From Wielerella bovis (GTDB lineage Bacteria; Pseudomonadota; Gammaproteobacteria; Burkholderiales; Neisseriaceae), in contig NZ_CP092361.1 of the NCBI RefSeq assembly GCF_022354465.1, forward strand, positions 1,674,001 through 1,738,000: DNA of 64,000 bases, given 5' to 3'. Numbering within the stretch: position 1 is the first letter of the stretch; each line of letters starts with the position of its first letter. This document shows, one piece after another, positions 36,997-45,889 of this stretch. The notes under the pieces are model-generated. The model had not been told where the DNA came from, ran no database searches, and worked only from the letters and a program-made list of their open reading frames with translations. Both the position numbers and the translations under genes were made by a program.

Positions 36997-37629
36997 TCAG
37001 GCAGCCTGAACCTGATTTATCCAATTTCTCATCACATTAACTGCAATCGGGGCAAATGCTTGCATTTTGCCATTTTCAATCAAATAAACATCATCAATGA
37101 CAGAAGCCAATAATTCATCATCTTCCACATCAATCGGATTACCCAAACCATAAATATACAAAAAACCCTCTATGGCTTGCTTGCGTGTTTCACATAGTTT
37201 TTGATGATTTAACTGCAAAATTTCAATGGCTTGTTCGGCTCGCTCGGTTTTAGCAACCACTTTACCATTTAATCTGAATTCCAACTCGGTTTCACATTCA
37301 TTCATCAATGGCGTTAAGGGCAAAATTTGTGAGCCTTTACTGTCATCGCAATGCCCATTTTGGGTACAACTTGCCACAATATTATTGAAATCCATAGATA
37401 AATTGGGAAAATGATGACGTGGCTGAACATGCTCATTCATCGTATCCACATTTGTCCCCGAAATTTCTTTACAGCAATACGCACACAGAAAATACTGCTC
37501 AATGGCACAGGCTTGACGAATATCTTGGCGTACTTGCTCATCTATTAAGTCTTTATATTGATGATTCGGGTTGTGCCGTTTGTATTCAGTCAAACTGGCT
37601 GGTTCTTGGTTTTTCTGAATTTTTCTCAT
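36997..37629 (-). CDS. ptuB: PtuB-like HNH endonuclease (Septu system)
   Basis: A 210-residue HNH nuclease resembling the TIGR02646/PtuB type. Metal and catalytic blocks: CAYCCKEISG (CxxC), MNEHVQPRHHFPNLSMDFNN with the HNH His and Asn, and SCTQNGHCDDSKGS. In Septu systems PtuB is the effector nuclease held in complex with the PtuA ATPase. It overlaps ptuA by 44 bases. The last residues Gln-Ala-Ala and the stop are encoded by a DUS. Assignment depends on the pair; the family alone also occurs in retron Ec78-type systems, but no reverse transcriptase is nearby. Confidence 0.8.
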   Translation of the reverse strand: MRKIQKNQEPASLTEYKRHNPNHQYKDLIDEQVRQDIRQACAIEQYFLCAYCCKEISGTNVDTMNEHVQPRHHFPNLSMDFNNIVASCTQNGHCDDSKGSQILPLTPLMNECETELEFRLNGKVVAKTERAEQAIEILQLNHQKLCETRKQAIEGFLYIYGLGNPIDVEDDELLASVIDDVYLIENGKMQAFAPIAVNVMRNWINQVQAA

Positions 37630-39091
37630 GGCGAATTTCCTGTTTTTTCAATAATAATTGTGCTTTATTTAACTCCAAATGATTTTCAGGCAGCTCTTGT
37701 CGCAATTCAGCTAATTTTTCTTTTGCAAGGCTTAATTGATTATCTTGAATTAAATCAATTAAATGATTGATTTTTTCTGTAATTTTCTCATTGCGGATAG
37801 CCGTATCCATTGCGTTTAACAAAACCATATTCGCGTCCTGCCCATATTGAGACGGCAAACGCGACATTTCGCCATTTTCCAATGAATATACAACAATATC
37901 CTTGCTGTCGCTAATCACAAGCGGCGAATGCGTACTCAAAATAAATTGGCAATTTGGGAAAGTTTTGGTTAAACGGTCAATCAGTTGGCGTTGCCATTGG
38001 GGGTGCAGGTGCAAATCGGCTTCGTCAATCATAATCACTCCCTGCCCTTCCAATGGATTATCCAGATTGGGATTGAGCATTGCCAAACGCTGCGCAATAT
38101 CGCCCACCAAAGCCATTAAGGATTTTTCGCCTTGTGAGAGTTGGAAAACATTAAATTCTTTACCATTTTTGGAAACCATCATGCGTAATTTAGGTTTTCT
38201 TTGAACCCAAATATTTTCAAAATCGGTAAATTCTTTAATAGCTTGCTTAACAGATTTCAAAGGAACATCTAAACATAATTTAGATGTATCCTCCTTATTT
38301 TCCATAATTTCATTCATTTCCTGTTCAGCCAATTTCAATTTAGCCATTTTTTCAAAAATTTGCTTAGATAAAAGAATATCCTTCCTCCCACTCTTCTCCC
38401 ATTTTTCATTTAAATTTTCAGTTTCATCAAGAAGAGTAGAAAAACGCTCCCACAACTCCAACACCCTATCTATATCCTGAGATTGTTTTTCCAATTCATA
38501 AAAAAGTCTTTCCTCATTATCAATATCCTCCCTAGCACGAAACCACTCAAAAAAACGCCTAAAATCCACACCCATTTCCAGTGCATTATCATAAGCATCC
38601 AGTTGTTCAAAATAATGTTTTGCTTTGATTTTTAAAGGAATATCCAAAACACTGCGTTCCACAGGATAAAAAACCATTAACGGCAAATTCACATCTTGAT
38701 TTTCCGTTAATTGTGTCCGATAAATATCCGCCCATTCACTCACAGCTTTCAAATCACTACTGAATTGATTTTTCTTCCCCTCACGTGCTTTACTCAAAGT
38801 CCAAACAAATTCCTGATTATGTGCCAACACATTGACCGACACCGCAGCCGAATGTTCATCATTGTGTATCACTTCTTCGGGAATATCCAAACCGCGACCG
38901 CGTTCTGTGCGAATACGCGCAGGCAGCCAACTCAACGCCGTTACCAACGATTTCAAAATATTGGTTTTGCCCGAACCATTGTTACCAATAAATACGGTTA
39001 CACGCGGTTTACCTTCTTCCAAAGGGGCGAAAGGAATGGTCAAATCTTTGAAATGACCAATGTTTTTTAAAGTCATGGATTGAATTTTCAT
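37586..39091 (-). CDS. ptuA: PtuA-like AAA ATPase (Septu system)
   Basis: A 501-residue RecF/SMC-like ATPase. It starts MKIQSMTLKNIGHFKDLTIP, has Walker A FIGNNGSGKTNILKSL (about residue 36), a coiled-coil middle (about 180-300, rich in Glu/Lys), signature LSQGEKSLMALVGDIAQR, Walker B GVIMIDEADLHLHPQWQ and a switch segment LSTHSPLVI. ATG 39091 follows AAAGGA; an earlier ATG at 39130 lies in DUS sequence. PtuA oligomers with PtuB act against phages in Septu systems. An OLD-like nuclease is less likely because no Toprim domain is seen. Confidence 0.82.
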   Translation of the reverse strand: MKIQSMTLKNIGHFKDLTIPFAPLEEGKPRVTVFIGNNGSGKTNILKSLVTALSWLPARIRTERGRGLDIPEEVIHNDEHSAAVSVNVLAHNQEFVWTLSKAREGKKNQFSSDLKAVSEWADIYRTQLTENQDVNLPLMVFYPVERSVLDIPLKIKAKHYFEQLDAYDNALEMGVDFRRFFEWFRAREDIDNEERLFYELEKQSQDIDRVLELWERFSTLLDETENLNEKWEKSGRKDILLSKQIFEKMAKLKLAEQEMNEIMENKEDTSKLCLDVPLKSVKQAIKEFTDFENIWVQRKPKLRMMVSKNGKEFNVFQLSQGEKSLMALVGDIAQRLAMLNPNLDNPLEGQGVIMIDEADLHLHPQWQRQLIDRLTKTFPNCQFILSTHSPLVISDSKDIVVYSLENGEMSRLPSQYGQDANMVLLNAMDTAIRNEKITEKINHLIDLIQDNQLSLAKEKLAELRQELPENHLELNKAQLLLKKQEIRHEKNSEKPRTSQFD

Positions 39092-39161
39092 TATTTTTTC
39101 CTTTTTATTTTTCAGGCTGCCTGAAATCACAAAATCCTTTTCAGGCAGCCTGAAAATAAGT

Positions 39162-40643
39162 TTAACGCCCTTTCAAAGCATTTTCCGCCACTTCAAAATC
39201 CGAAAAATGCGTTTTCACGCCCTGAATATCCTGATAGGTTTCATGCCCTTTTCCTGCAATCAAAACAATGTCTTGTGCGCTGGCTTGGGCAATCGTCTGT
39301 TCAATCGCGGTGCGGCGGTCAAGTTCCACCAAAGCTGCGTTCGGCACGGCTGGCAAAATGTCGTCAATAATCGCGGCTGGGTCTTCCATGCGCGGATTGT
39401 CGCTGGTTACGACTGGGCAATCGCTGAACTGGCTCGCCACCGCTCCCATTAAGGGGCGTTTGCCACGGTCACGGTTGCCGCCGCAGCCAAACACGCACCA
39501 CAAACGGCTTTCAGGCTGCTGGATTTCGCGCAATGTGGTCAAGGCTTTTTCCAATGCGTCTGGTGTGTGGGCGTAGTCCACGACAACTAAGGGTTTGTTT
39601 TCATTGATAATACAATCCATGCGACCTGTGGCGGGGCGGATTTGGCTCAAAGCGTTTAAGGCTGCCTGCAAATCCCAACCGTTGGAGCACAACACGCCCA
39701 CGCATGCCGCGAAATTTTGCGCGTTAAAACGCCCCAATAAGCGCGTTTGTGCCGAGCCTTCGCCCCAAATCGTTTTTAAAGTCAAACGCATACCGCGCGT
39801 ATCGGCAACAAATTCGCTGATGTGAATGTCCGCGCTTTCATCAAAACCGTAAGAGATTGTTTTTAAATGGGGATATTTTTCGCGCAATTCGGCAATCAGT
39901 TTCGTGCCAAACTCATCATCTTGATTGATAATGGCATTTTCCAAACCTTGCCAGTGGAACAATCGTGCTTTGGTTGCGCCATAATCGTCCATGTCGCTGT
40001 GGTAATCCAAGTGGTCGCGCGTCAAATTCGTGAACACGGCGGTGCGGAACGGCACGCCATTCACGCGGAATTGGTGCAAGCCATGACTGGACACTTCCAT
40101 GGTGATGTGTTTTGCGCCCAAGTTTTTGAATTGGCGCAATAAAGTTTGCACGGAAACGGGGTCGGGCGTGGTGTGGCTGGTTTCTTGCAAATCGCCAAAA
40201 AAGCCGTTGCCGACCGTGCCGATAATCGCGCAGGATTGTTGATTTTCAAGAATATCAATCGCTTGGGCAAGCCATTGGGTAATGGACGTTTTGCCGTTTG
40301 TGCCTGTAACGCCAATCACGTTCAGGCTGCCTGAAAGATTGCCGTAAGCCTGTGCCGCCAAAATGCCCGCGCATTGGCGCAAATCGGCAATCGGCTGATT
40401 GGGGATAGCCCATTGATTTTGCCAAACAAAATCGCCGTCCGCGTCCCAATAAACGAATTTCGCGCCATTGTTGATGGCGGCTTGAATGTAATTTCTGCCG
40501 TCCGCGTATTCGCCTTGACACGCGACAAACACATCGCCTTGTTGGATTTGGCGGCTGTCGGACGTGAGTTTTTCGTTGGCTTGGGGAATGTATTGTAATT
40601 GGGGAAGTTGGGTTTCGCGTGGTATTGCGATTTGGCTGTACAT
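39162..40643 (-). CDS. murE: UDP-MurNAc-tripeptide synthetase MurE (meso-diaminopimelate type)
   Basis: A 493-residue MurE, which adds meso-diaminopimelate to UDP-MurNAc-L-Ala-D-Glu. ATP-binding VIGVTGTNGKTSITQWL (about 109-125), ETSHTTPDP, EVSSHGLHQFR, and the DNPRMEDP motif whose Arg recognises meso-DAP. Length is normal. It is separated from ftsI by about 1.6 kb of degraded and repeat DNA and from murF by the defence and toxin-antitoxin genes, unlike the tight standard cluster. Confidence 0.96.
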   Translation of the reverse strand: MYSQIAIPRETQLPQLQYIPQANEKLTSDSRQIQQGDVFVACQGEYADGRNYIQAAINNGAKFVYWDADGDFVWQNQWAIPNQPIADLRQCAGILAAQAYGNLSGSLNVIGVTGTNGKTSITQWLAQAIDILENQQSCAIIGTVGNGFFGDLQETSHTTPDPVSVQTLLRQFKNLGAKHITMEVSSHGLHQFRVNGVPFRTAVFTNLTRDHLDYHSDMDDYGATKARLFHWQGLENAIINQDDEFGTKLIAELREKYPHLKTISYGFDESADIHISEFVADTRGMRLTLKTIWGEGSAQTRLLGRFNAQNFAACVGVLCSNGWDLQAALNALSQIRPATGRMDCIINENKPLVVVDYAHTPDALEKALTTLREIQQPESRLWCVFGCGGNRDRGKRPLMGAVASQFSDCPVVTSDNPRMEDPAAIIDDILPAVPNAALVELDRRTAIEQTIAQASAQDIVLIAGKGHETYQDIQGVKTHFSDFEVAENALKGR

Positions 40644-40697
40644 TTTTTAAATCCTTTGTTGAAAAAATTTTTGGGGAATATTTTTTAACTACCCTTT

Positions 40698-40895
40698 CAG
40701 TACACGACAATTTTTAATTTTACCAACAATCTGTCCCCTCCCCCCGTCTCCAACGGGGGAGGGCTAGGGTAGGGATAAATCGGTGGAAATAAATGAATTT
40801 TGATGAAAATTAACGAACCACCCCCCACCCTAACCCTCCCCCGCCAGACGAGGGGGACAGGTTTCAGACAGCCCAAAGATTTTTGTCGTGTACTG
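40698..40895. mobile_element. Small element with perfect 13-bp terminal inverted repeats
   Basis: Ends CAGTACACGACAA (40698-40710) and TTGTCGTGTACTG (40883-40895) are perfect inverted repeats bounding 198 bases. Inside, two long GC stems face each other (GTCCCCTCCCCCGTC and CGGGGGAGGGCTAGGG, then CCACCCTAACCCTCCCCC and AGACGAGGGGGACAG). There is no coding frame. Related composite elements lie at 1647 and 4519, and an internal fragment at about 55985. It fills the murE upstream gap and might form a MITE family. Confidence 0.7.
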
Positions 40896-40951
40896 TAAAC
40901 TACGCTGAACTTTGTTTCAGGCTGCCTGAAACATTGTTCAGCGCAGGAAAA

Positions 40952-41365
40952 TCAATAGCGTAAATAATGCAAATTTCTTTGTAAATGTTTAAACATAGTC
41001 AATGCGAATACGGCGACAATATCCGCCGCAAAGAATAAAAACAATGCGGCTAGAAACGATTGAGCGAATAATTTTTGACACATCTCCACCAACGCCCAAA
41101 TGGTTAAACCGATAAGTAGCAGCATCATCAAAGCATAAAAGCAAACGGCAAAATAAACCCATATTTTGGTGATGCGATTCGTTAATGGGTCGCGCGGATA
41201 ATATTCGCGGTGGTATTCTAAATAAGCGTCTAAAAATACCAAACCAATCGCCAGTGCAGTGCCAATCAGTAATCCTACGCTTTGACCGTGGTCATGAGCT
41301 ATTTCACGATTAAACCACCCAATCATCATGATATAGAGATAGTGTTCTATACCAAACCATTTCAT
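40952..41365 (-). CDS. Hypothetical membrane protein
   Basis: A 137-residue protein with about three hydrophobic helices (about residues 28-48, 70-92 and 100-122), opening MKWFGIEHYLYIMMIGWF. Not recognised. It lies upstream of murE on the same strand, with a palindromic DUS just downstream. No evidence of function. Confidence 0.55.
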   Translation of the reverse strand: MKWFGIEHYLYIMMIGWFNREIAHDHGQSVGLLIGTALAIGLVFLDAYLEYHREYYPRDPLTNRITKIWVYFAVCFYALMMLLLIGLTIWALVEMCQKLFAQSFLAALFLFFAADIVAVFALTMFKHLQRNLHYLRY

Positions 41366-41491
41366 ATTTTGTTCCCAAAATAGTCATTTTAGAGTCAAAA
41401 CAATACTGCGCTACCAGCTTTTCTATCTATCAAATATTTGTTTTTATTTAGATATTATCGGACACAAGAATTTTCAGGCTGCCTGAAAACC

Positions 41492-41893
41492 TTATTTTTG
41501 TCTATTCTCCGCATCTTTCATGCATTGTTGGAATTCCACTTTGCCAAAATCACGCGAAAAATTGGCGTATTCGCTTTTAGGCAATATCTCTTGGATTTTG
41601 CTATCTTTCAAAATCACTTCATACACTTTATGGGTAACGATGTAAATCGCGTTGTTGGCAAATTTTTCCGTGTCTTCATTTTTTGCCGCTGGCAGATATT
41701 TAGCTTCTAATTGCTGCTACATTTGCGTGCGCGATACGCCTGTTAATGCGCCAGTCATGGTTTCTGTCGCCATCATGCCAACTACGCCACAAACCATCTT
41801 CACGCTTTACGGCGTTTCATCGCTCACCCACTCTGCGTGTACCATCGGGCAACACAACATCATCGCGCTCATCATTTTTTGACTATTACTCAT
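41492..41893 (-). pseudogene. Degraded small secreted protein gene with two in-frame stops
   Basis: From ATG 41893, preceded by GGAAGGAAA, one frame runs 134 codons to TAA 41492 with only two interruptions: TAA after codon 28 and TAG near codon 59. The start encodes a signal-peptide-like MMSAMMLCCPMVHA; the later part reads LEAKYLPAAKNEDTEKFANN, then VTHKVYEVILKDSKIQEILP and FQQCMKDAENRQK. An intact frame apart from two point stops suggests recent decay. Family not recognised. Confidence 0.6.
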
Positions 41894-42013
41894 CTGAATT
41901 TCCTTCCGATTAATTTTGTGGAACAAGGCAGCCTGAAAACTAAACGTAACAACATCATATGCCTAATGATACCGCTTCTTGCGCTGGCAATAAATATGGC
42001 GAAACATATCATT

Positions 42014-42120
42014 CATAGTGAAGTAAAATAAGAAAGATGCAAGGCGACCACGCCCGCCGTGTACATCTAGTACATAAGGGCGTGGGCAACGAAGCAGATT
42101 TCTTATTTTAATTTACTATA
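42014..42120. mobile_element. 107-bp MITE, second subfamily
   Basis: Exactly 107 bases, with ends CATAGTGAAGTAAAATAAG and its counterpart TTATTTTAATTTACTATA. The centre, GTGTACATCTAGTACATAAG, matches the other MITEs, but the ends resemble the IS630 element at 32463 more than the AATTTAAA-type ends. It lies between ftsI and the pseudogene. Confidence 0.75.
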
Positions 42121-42131
42121 TTTCAATCTTA

Positions 42132-42177
42132 TTTTCAGGCTGCCTCAATAAGATGTTGTGAATAGGTAGCCTGAAAA
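42132..42177 (-). terminator. DUS-pair terminator of ftsI
   Basis: Inverted 14-base DUS arms with one mismatch (42132-42145 and 42164-42177) lie about 50 bases downstream of the ftsI stop. Confidence 0.65.
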
Positions 42178-42228
42178 CAAAAAACCTTTGCCCCACATAC
42201 CGCGTTGCAAAGGTTGATTAGATTGAAT

Positions 42229-44049
42229 TTACTGCTCTTCAATCAGTTCAGATTTCAGATTCATATCAGCAGCAGTGGGCAAATTAATTTGTTGCTCCGC
42301 AGTCAAATAAGTTGGTTTCACGCCTAATATTTTCAGGCTGCCCCCCATGATTTTACTGAATGCAGGGCCTGCCACCGTGCCACCATAATAGCCATTACCA
42401 CTTGGCTCATCAATTGTAATTGCTACAATTAAACGTGGATTTTTCGCAGGGGCAAAACCAACAAAACTTGCACGATATTTGCCTTCGTAACCACCTGTAT
42501 CGCTCACTTTACGCGCTGTACCTGTTTTTGCGGCAACATCATAACCTACTACTGCACCTGCCTGACCTGTACCGCCTTTTTGCGTGATGCTTATCATCAT
42601 TTCACGCATTTGACGTGCCGTTTCAGGTTTTAAAATCTGCGTTCCTTCGGTATGACGTTTTTGCTTATAAATAGTTGCTGGCATCAATTTACCATCAGTT
42701 GTAAAAATAGTATATGCCTGCGCCAATTGCAATAAATTGGCTGAAATAGAATAACCATACGAAATAACCGCGCGATCCAATTTTGTCCAACGCTCAGCAG
42801 GTTTAATTGGTAAATTTTGTTCACCACTTACACCTGATTGTGTTTTTTTACCAAAGCCAATAGCAGAAAAATGCTCATGCAATTCTTCATTTGGATACAT
42901 CGCCGCAATATAACTGGTTCCCACATTAGACGATTTTTGCAAAATGCCTTCGGTCGTTAAAGCATCACTTTTATGCGTATCACGAATAGTTTTATTGCCC
43001 ACTTTATATGGCGTTGTATTGAACCATGTATTTCGGCTCACTTTACCGTCATCTAACGCTTTTGCCACTACAAATGGCTTCATCACCGAACCTGGTTCCA
43101 TCGTTACACCAACGGCAAAATTACGCAAACTATCTTCGGGATAAGCTTGATAAAAATTGGCATCGTAATCAGGCAAACTACTCATTGCCAAAATTTCGCC
43201 TGTTTGCGCATCCAAAACCACCGCGCCACCTGCTTTCGCATTAAAGCGTTTTAAAGTTTCAGCTAACTGTGTGCGTGCCAGTTGTTGAATATTACTGTCT
43301 ACCGACAATACCAATGTTTCACCTGATTTAGCAATGGTATTTTCAGGGGAATCAATCAATTCCACAATATTCTGATGTCGGTCGCGCAAGACGACTTGTT
43401 GTCCATCTTCGCCTTTTAGACGTTCATTTTCTACACGCTCCAAACCTTCCAAGCCCACGCCTTTACTGTTGGCAAAACCAACAATATGCGAAAACAAATG
43501 TGCGGTTGGATAAGTACGCTCTGTGCGCTCTTCAAAACGCAAAGTCGGTATTTTCAATGCTTTTAACGCATCCGCTTCTTCCAAAGACAATTCTGTTTTA
43601 AATTGCACATATTGACTAGAACGATCTTTCAGTTTTTGGCGGATTTCTTGTTCAGGCAGCTTTAACAATTCTGCCATTTTTTCAAATTGTTCATTAGAAA
43701 TCACATTCCAATTAATTGGATCGCCCACACGTTTTGGCGCATAAATCGCTTTTGGATTGAAAGTTGCCACTTTTAGATAACGGCTCACCGCCAAAATTGT
43801 GCCATTACGGTCGGTAATCGTGCCACGCAAAGCGGGTTCTCTAATACTGCGTACTACGCGATTATCACTAAATTTGCTCAATTCATCATGATGATTGGCC
43901 TGTACTACAAAACTATATCCTACCAAAACAGCAAATGCGCCAGAAATTGCCAGCAACAAACGACCTAATCGTTTGTTATTTTCCACAACGATTTGGTTCT
44001 TTTCTTCTTTTTTTGCCATATATGGCTTGTATTCATTACGAATTAACAT
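42229..44049 (-). CDS. ftsI: Penicillin-binding protein 2 / FtsI transpeptidase
   Basis: A 606-residue class B PBP for septal peptidoglycan cross-linking (penA product in Neisseria). The N-terminus MLIRNEYKPYM matches Neisseria PBP2, supporting ATG 44049; a transmembrane helix follows (about 28-50). The transpeptidase motifs are SVMK (321-324), SSN (373-375) and KTG (508-510). The dimerisation domain RGTITDRNGTILAVS is typical. It follows ftsL on the minus strand within the dcw cluster. Confidence 0.96.
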   Translation of the reverse strand: MLIRNEYKPYMAKKEEKNQIVVENNKRLGRLLLAISGAFAVLVGYSFVVQANHHDELSKFSDNRVVRSIREPALRGTITDRNGTILAVSRYLKVATFNPKAIYAPKRVGDPINWNVISNEQFEKMAELLKLPEQEIRQKLKDRSSQYVQFKTELSLEEADALKALKIPTLRFEERTERTYPTAHLFSHIVGFANSKGVGLEGLERVENERLKGEDGQQVVLRDRHQNIVELIDSPENTIAKSGETLVLSVDSNIQQLARTQLAETLKRFNAKAGGAVVLDAQTGEILAMSSLPDYDANFYQAYPEDSLRNFAVGVTMEPGSVMKPFVVAKALDDGKVSRNTWFNTTPYKVGNKTIRDTHKSDALTTEGILQKSSNVGTSYIAAMYPNEELHEHFSAIGFGKKTQSGVSGEQNLPIKPAERWTKLDRAVISYGYSISANLLQLAQAYTIFTTDGKLMPATIYKQKRHTEGTQILKPETARQMREMMISITQKGGTGQAGAVVGYDVAAKTGTARKVSDTGGYEGKYRASFVGFAPAKNPRLIVAITIDEPSGNGYYGGTVAGPAFSKIMGGSLKILGVKPTYLTAEQQINLPTAADMNLKSELIEEQ

Positions 44050-44084
44050 TTTTATTTTTCTTCTATGTTACTTTTAACTAAAAA

Positions 44085-44345
44085 TCAATTATGCAAGGCA
44101 ACCGTTTCCTCTGGTGTAGGCTTGCGCATTTTCATTTGCAAGGCAGCTTGTTCTACTTGTTGCGCATCAGAGTGCTTACTGCGTTCATACATCAATTCCG
44201 CACGATCTTGATTCAGGCGAATTTCCTCTTCCTGCCCTTTACCATACAAATGCGTTTGCCGTTTAATGCTCATGCGTAAATCGGTTACATACAATGCCGA
44301 TAATGTAACCGCTACCAATAATACAAAATTTAATTTAGAAAACAT
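44085..44345 (-). CDS. ftsL: Cell division protein FtsL
   Basis: An 86-residue bitopic division protein. A single transmembrane helix (about residues 4-20, NFVLLVAVTLSALYVT) precedes a periplasmic helical stretch (RQTHLYGKGQEEEIRLNQDR) typical of FtsL, which partners FtsB and FtsQ. Sequence identity of FtsL is always low; the call rests on size, topology and position between rsmH and ftsI. Confidence 0.85.
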   Translation of the reverse strand: MFSKLNFVLLVAVTLSALYVTDLRMSIKRQTHLYGKGQEEEIRLNQDRAELMYERSKHSDAQQVEQAALQMKMRKPTPEETVALHN

Positions 44346-44366
44346 AAATGATGTATCCCTATCATT

Positions 44367-44414
44367 TTTTCAGGCTGCCTTTTATAGATAAACAATCATA
44401 AGGCAGCCTGAAAA
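44367..44414 (-). terminator. DUS-pair hairpin between rsmH and ftsL
   Basis: Perfect inverted 15-base arms (44367-44381 and 44400-44414) separated by 18 bases. It sits inside the normally continuous mraZ-rsmH-ftsL-ftsI unit, 12 bases after rsmH. It may reduce read-through into ftsL. Confidence 0.6.
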
Positions 44415-44426
44415 CCTCATCTTGTA

Positions 44427-45383
44427 TTAATTTACAACAAATGCGCCATTTGTCCGTTCCGCTACTCGCAATACTGCCGAACGTGCGCGTGGATTGGCTG
44501 CTAATTCTGTTTCGCTGGCTTTAATCGCTTTGCCAATCGCCATCAATGGTGGTGTGGGTAAATCCGCTTCGCGAATCGCTGCCCATTTAGGTAGAGGCGC
44601 GTGGGAAGAATATTGCTTCACAAATTGCTTCACAATCCTGTCTTCCAAAGAATGAAATGCAATCACCGACAAACGCCCACCCACATTCAGCCTTTCAACA
44701 ACTTGCGGCAATACCGCTGAGATTTCGTCCAATTCGCGGTTAATAAAGATGCGAATAGCTTGGAAGGTACGCGTTGCAGGGTCTTGTCCACGCTCACGAG
44801 TACGGACACATTGCGCCGCGATTTGCGCCAACTGACGGGTTGTATTGATGGGCGACTCGCTGCGTTGCGCGACAATAGCACGCGCAATCTGGCGACTAAA
44901 CCGCTCTTCACCATAATTTTTAATCACTTCGTGTATTTCTTGCTCGTCAGCCACCGCCAGCCATTGCGCTGCCGATTGTCCGCGCGTGGTATCCATACGC
45001 ATATCCAAAGGTGCATCAAAACGGAAACTGAAACCACGCGATGCATCGTCAATTTGTGGCGATGAAATGCCCAAATCAAACAATGCACCATCAATTTTTT
45101 CAATATTTAAATCGTTTAAGGCAGCCTGAAACGTGGCAAAACCATTGTGAATCACATTCACACGTTTATCTTGCGCTGCTAATTCATTGGCTACCGCAAT
45201 CGCCTGCGGGTCTTTATCAAACACCACCAAACGACCCTTTTCGCCCAAACGCGACAAAATCAAACGCGAATGTCCACCGCGCCCAAATGTACCGTCCACA
45301 TACACACCATCTGCCTTGATATTGAGCGCATCAACGGCTTCGTGCAGCAAAACAGTAATGTGTTCAAAAGTTGATTGGGTCAT
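44427..45383 (-). CDS. rsmH: 16S rRNA (cytosine(1402)-N4)-methyltransferase RsmH
   Basis: A 318-residue RsmH (MraW) that methylates C1402 of 16S rRNA. Motifs: [62 protein letters not shown], and [13 protein letters not shown] with the C-terminal [14 protein letters not shown]. Normal length. Its start overlaps the mraZ stop by four bases. Confidence 0.96.
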   Translation of the reverse strand: MTQSTFEHITVLLHEAVDALNIKADGVYVDGTFGRGGHSRLILSRLGEKGRLVVFDKDPQAIAVANELAAQDKRVNVIHNGFATFQAALNDLNIEKIDGALFDLGISSPQIDDASRGFSFRFDAPLDMRMDTTRGQSAAQWLAVADEQEIHEVIKNYGEERFSRQIARAIVAQRSESPINTTRQLAQIAAQCVRTRERGQDPATRTFQAIRIFINRELDEISAVLPQVVERLNVGGRLSVIAFHSLEDRIVKQFVKQYSSHAPLPKWAAIREADLPTPPLMAIGKAIKASETELAANPRARSAVLRVAERTNGAFVVN

Positions 45384-45850
45384 AATTGCAAATCGGTTTG
45401 GCTCAAATCAAAATCTAATTCATCGGGGTTAATAGACAAAGCAGCTTCGGTTTCTGCCAGTTTTTGTTCACGTCCCCACAATTCCAGACGGTTCACACGT
45501 CCCAGCAGCATTACATCTTTATCAAAATTGACTAAACGGCGCAGATTCGCAGGTAACAACACTCGTCCTGCTCCATCAATATCCAAAGTATCCGCATTGT
45601 GCAGTAGCAAATTTTGATACAACGCCAAATTCGGTTTCCCTTTCACATTCAGCGCAAGCAACTGTTGCTCCACTTTCTCCCACTCCACTTCGGGATACAG
45701 CAACAAACGGTCGCGGCTATCCAACGTAACCACAAAACGTGGCACATCGTCTTCGCCCACAAATTCACGTGACAAAACCTCACGGAACTTGGCTGGAATC
45801 GCCAAGCGTCCCTTGGTGTCAATGTTTAATTCATGTGCGCCACGAAACAT
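45380..45850 (-). CDS. mraZ: Transcriptional regulator MraZ
   Basis: A 156-residue MraZ, a DNA-binding regulator of the dcw operon with two AbrB-like half domains. It starts [24 protein letters not shown] and the second half has [21 protein letters not shown]; both carry the DxxGRxxxP pattern. Slightly longer than E. coli MraZ. First gene of the dcw cluster; three tandem MraZ boxes lie 40-65 bases before its ATG. Confidence 0.96.
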   Translation of the reverse strand: MFRGAHELNIDTKGRLAIPAKFREVLSREFVGEDDVPRFVVTLDSRDRLLLYPEVEWEKVEQQLLALNVKGKPNLALYQNLLLHNADTLDIDGAGRVLLPANLRRLVNFDKDVMLLGRVNRLELWGREQKLAETEAALSINPDELDFDLSQTDLQL

Positions 45851-45889
45851 ATTAAGGTTGCCTAAAATGAGAGAGAAAAATCAGCTAAG

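Noticed and set aside
36997..39091. Retron Ec78-type system using PtuAB
   Set aside because: No reverse transcriptase gene or retron-like ncRNA lies next to the ATPase-HNH pair, so the simple Septu reading is kept.
41438..42031. Plus-strand open frames in the ftsI-murE gap
   Set aside because: They are antisense to the two-stop pseudogene, whose minus-strand translation is more protein-like and has a proper start signal.
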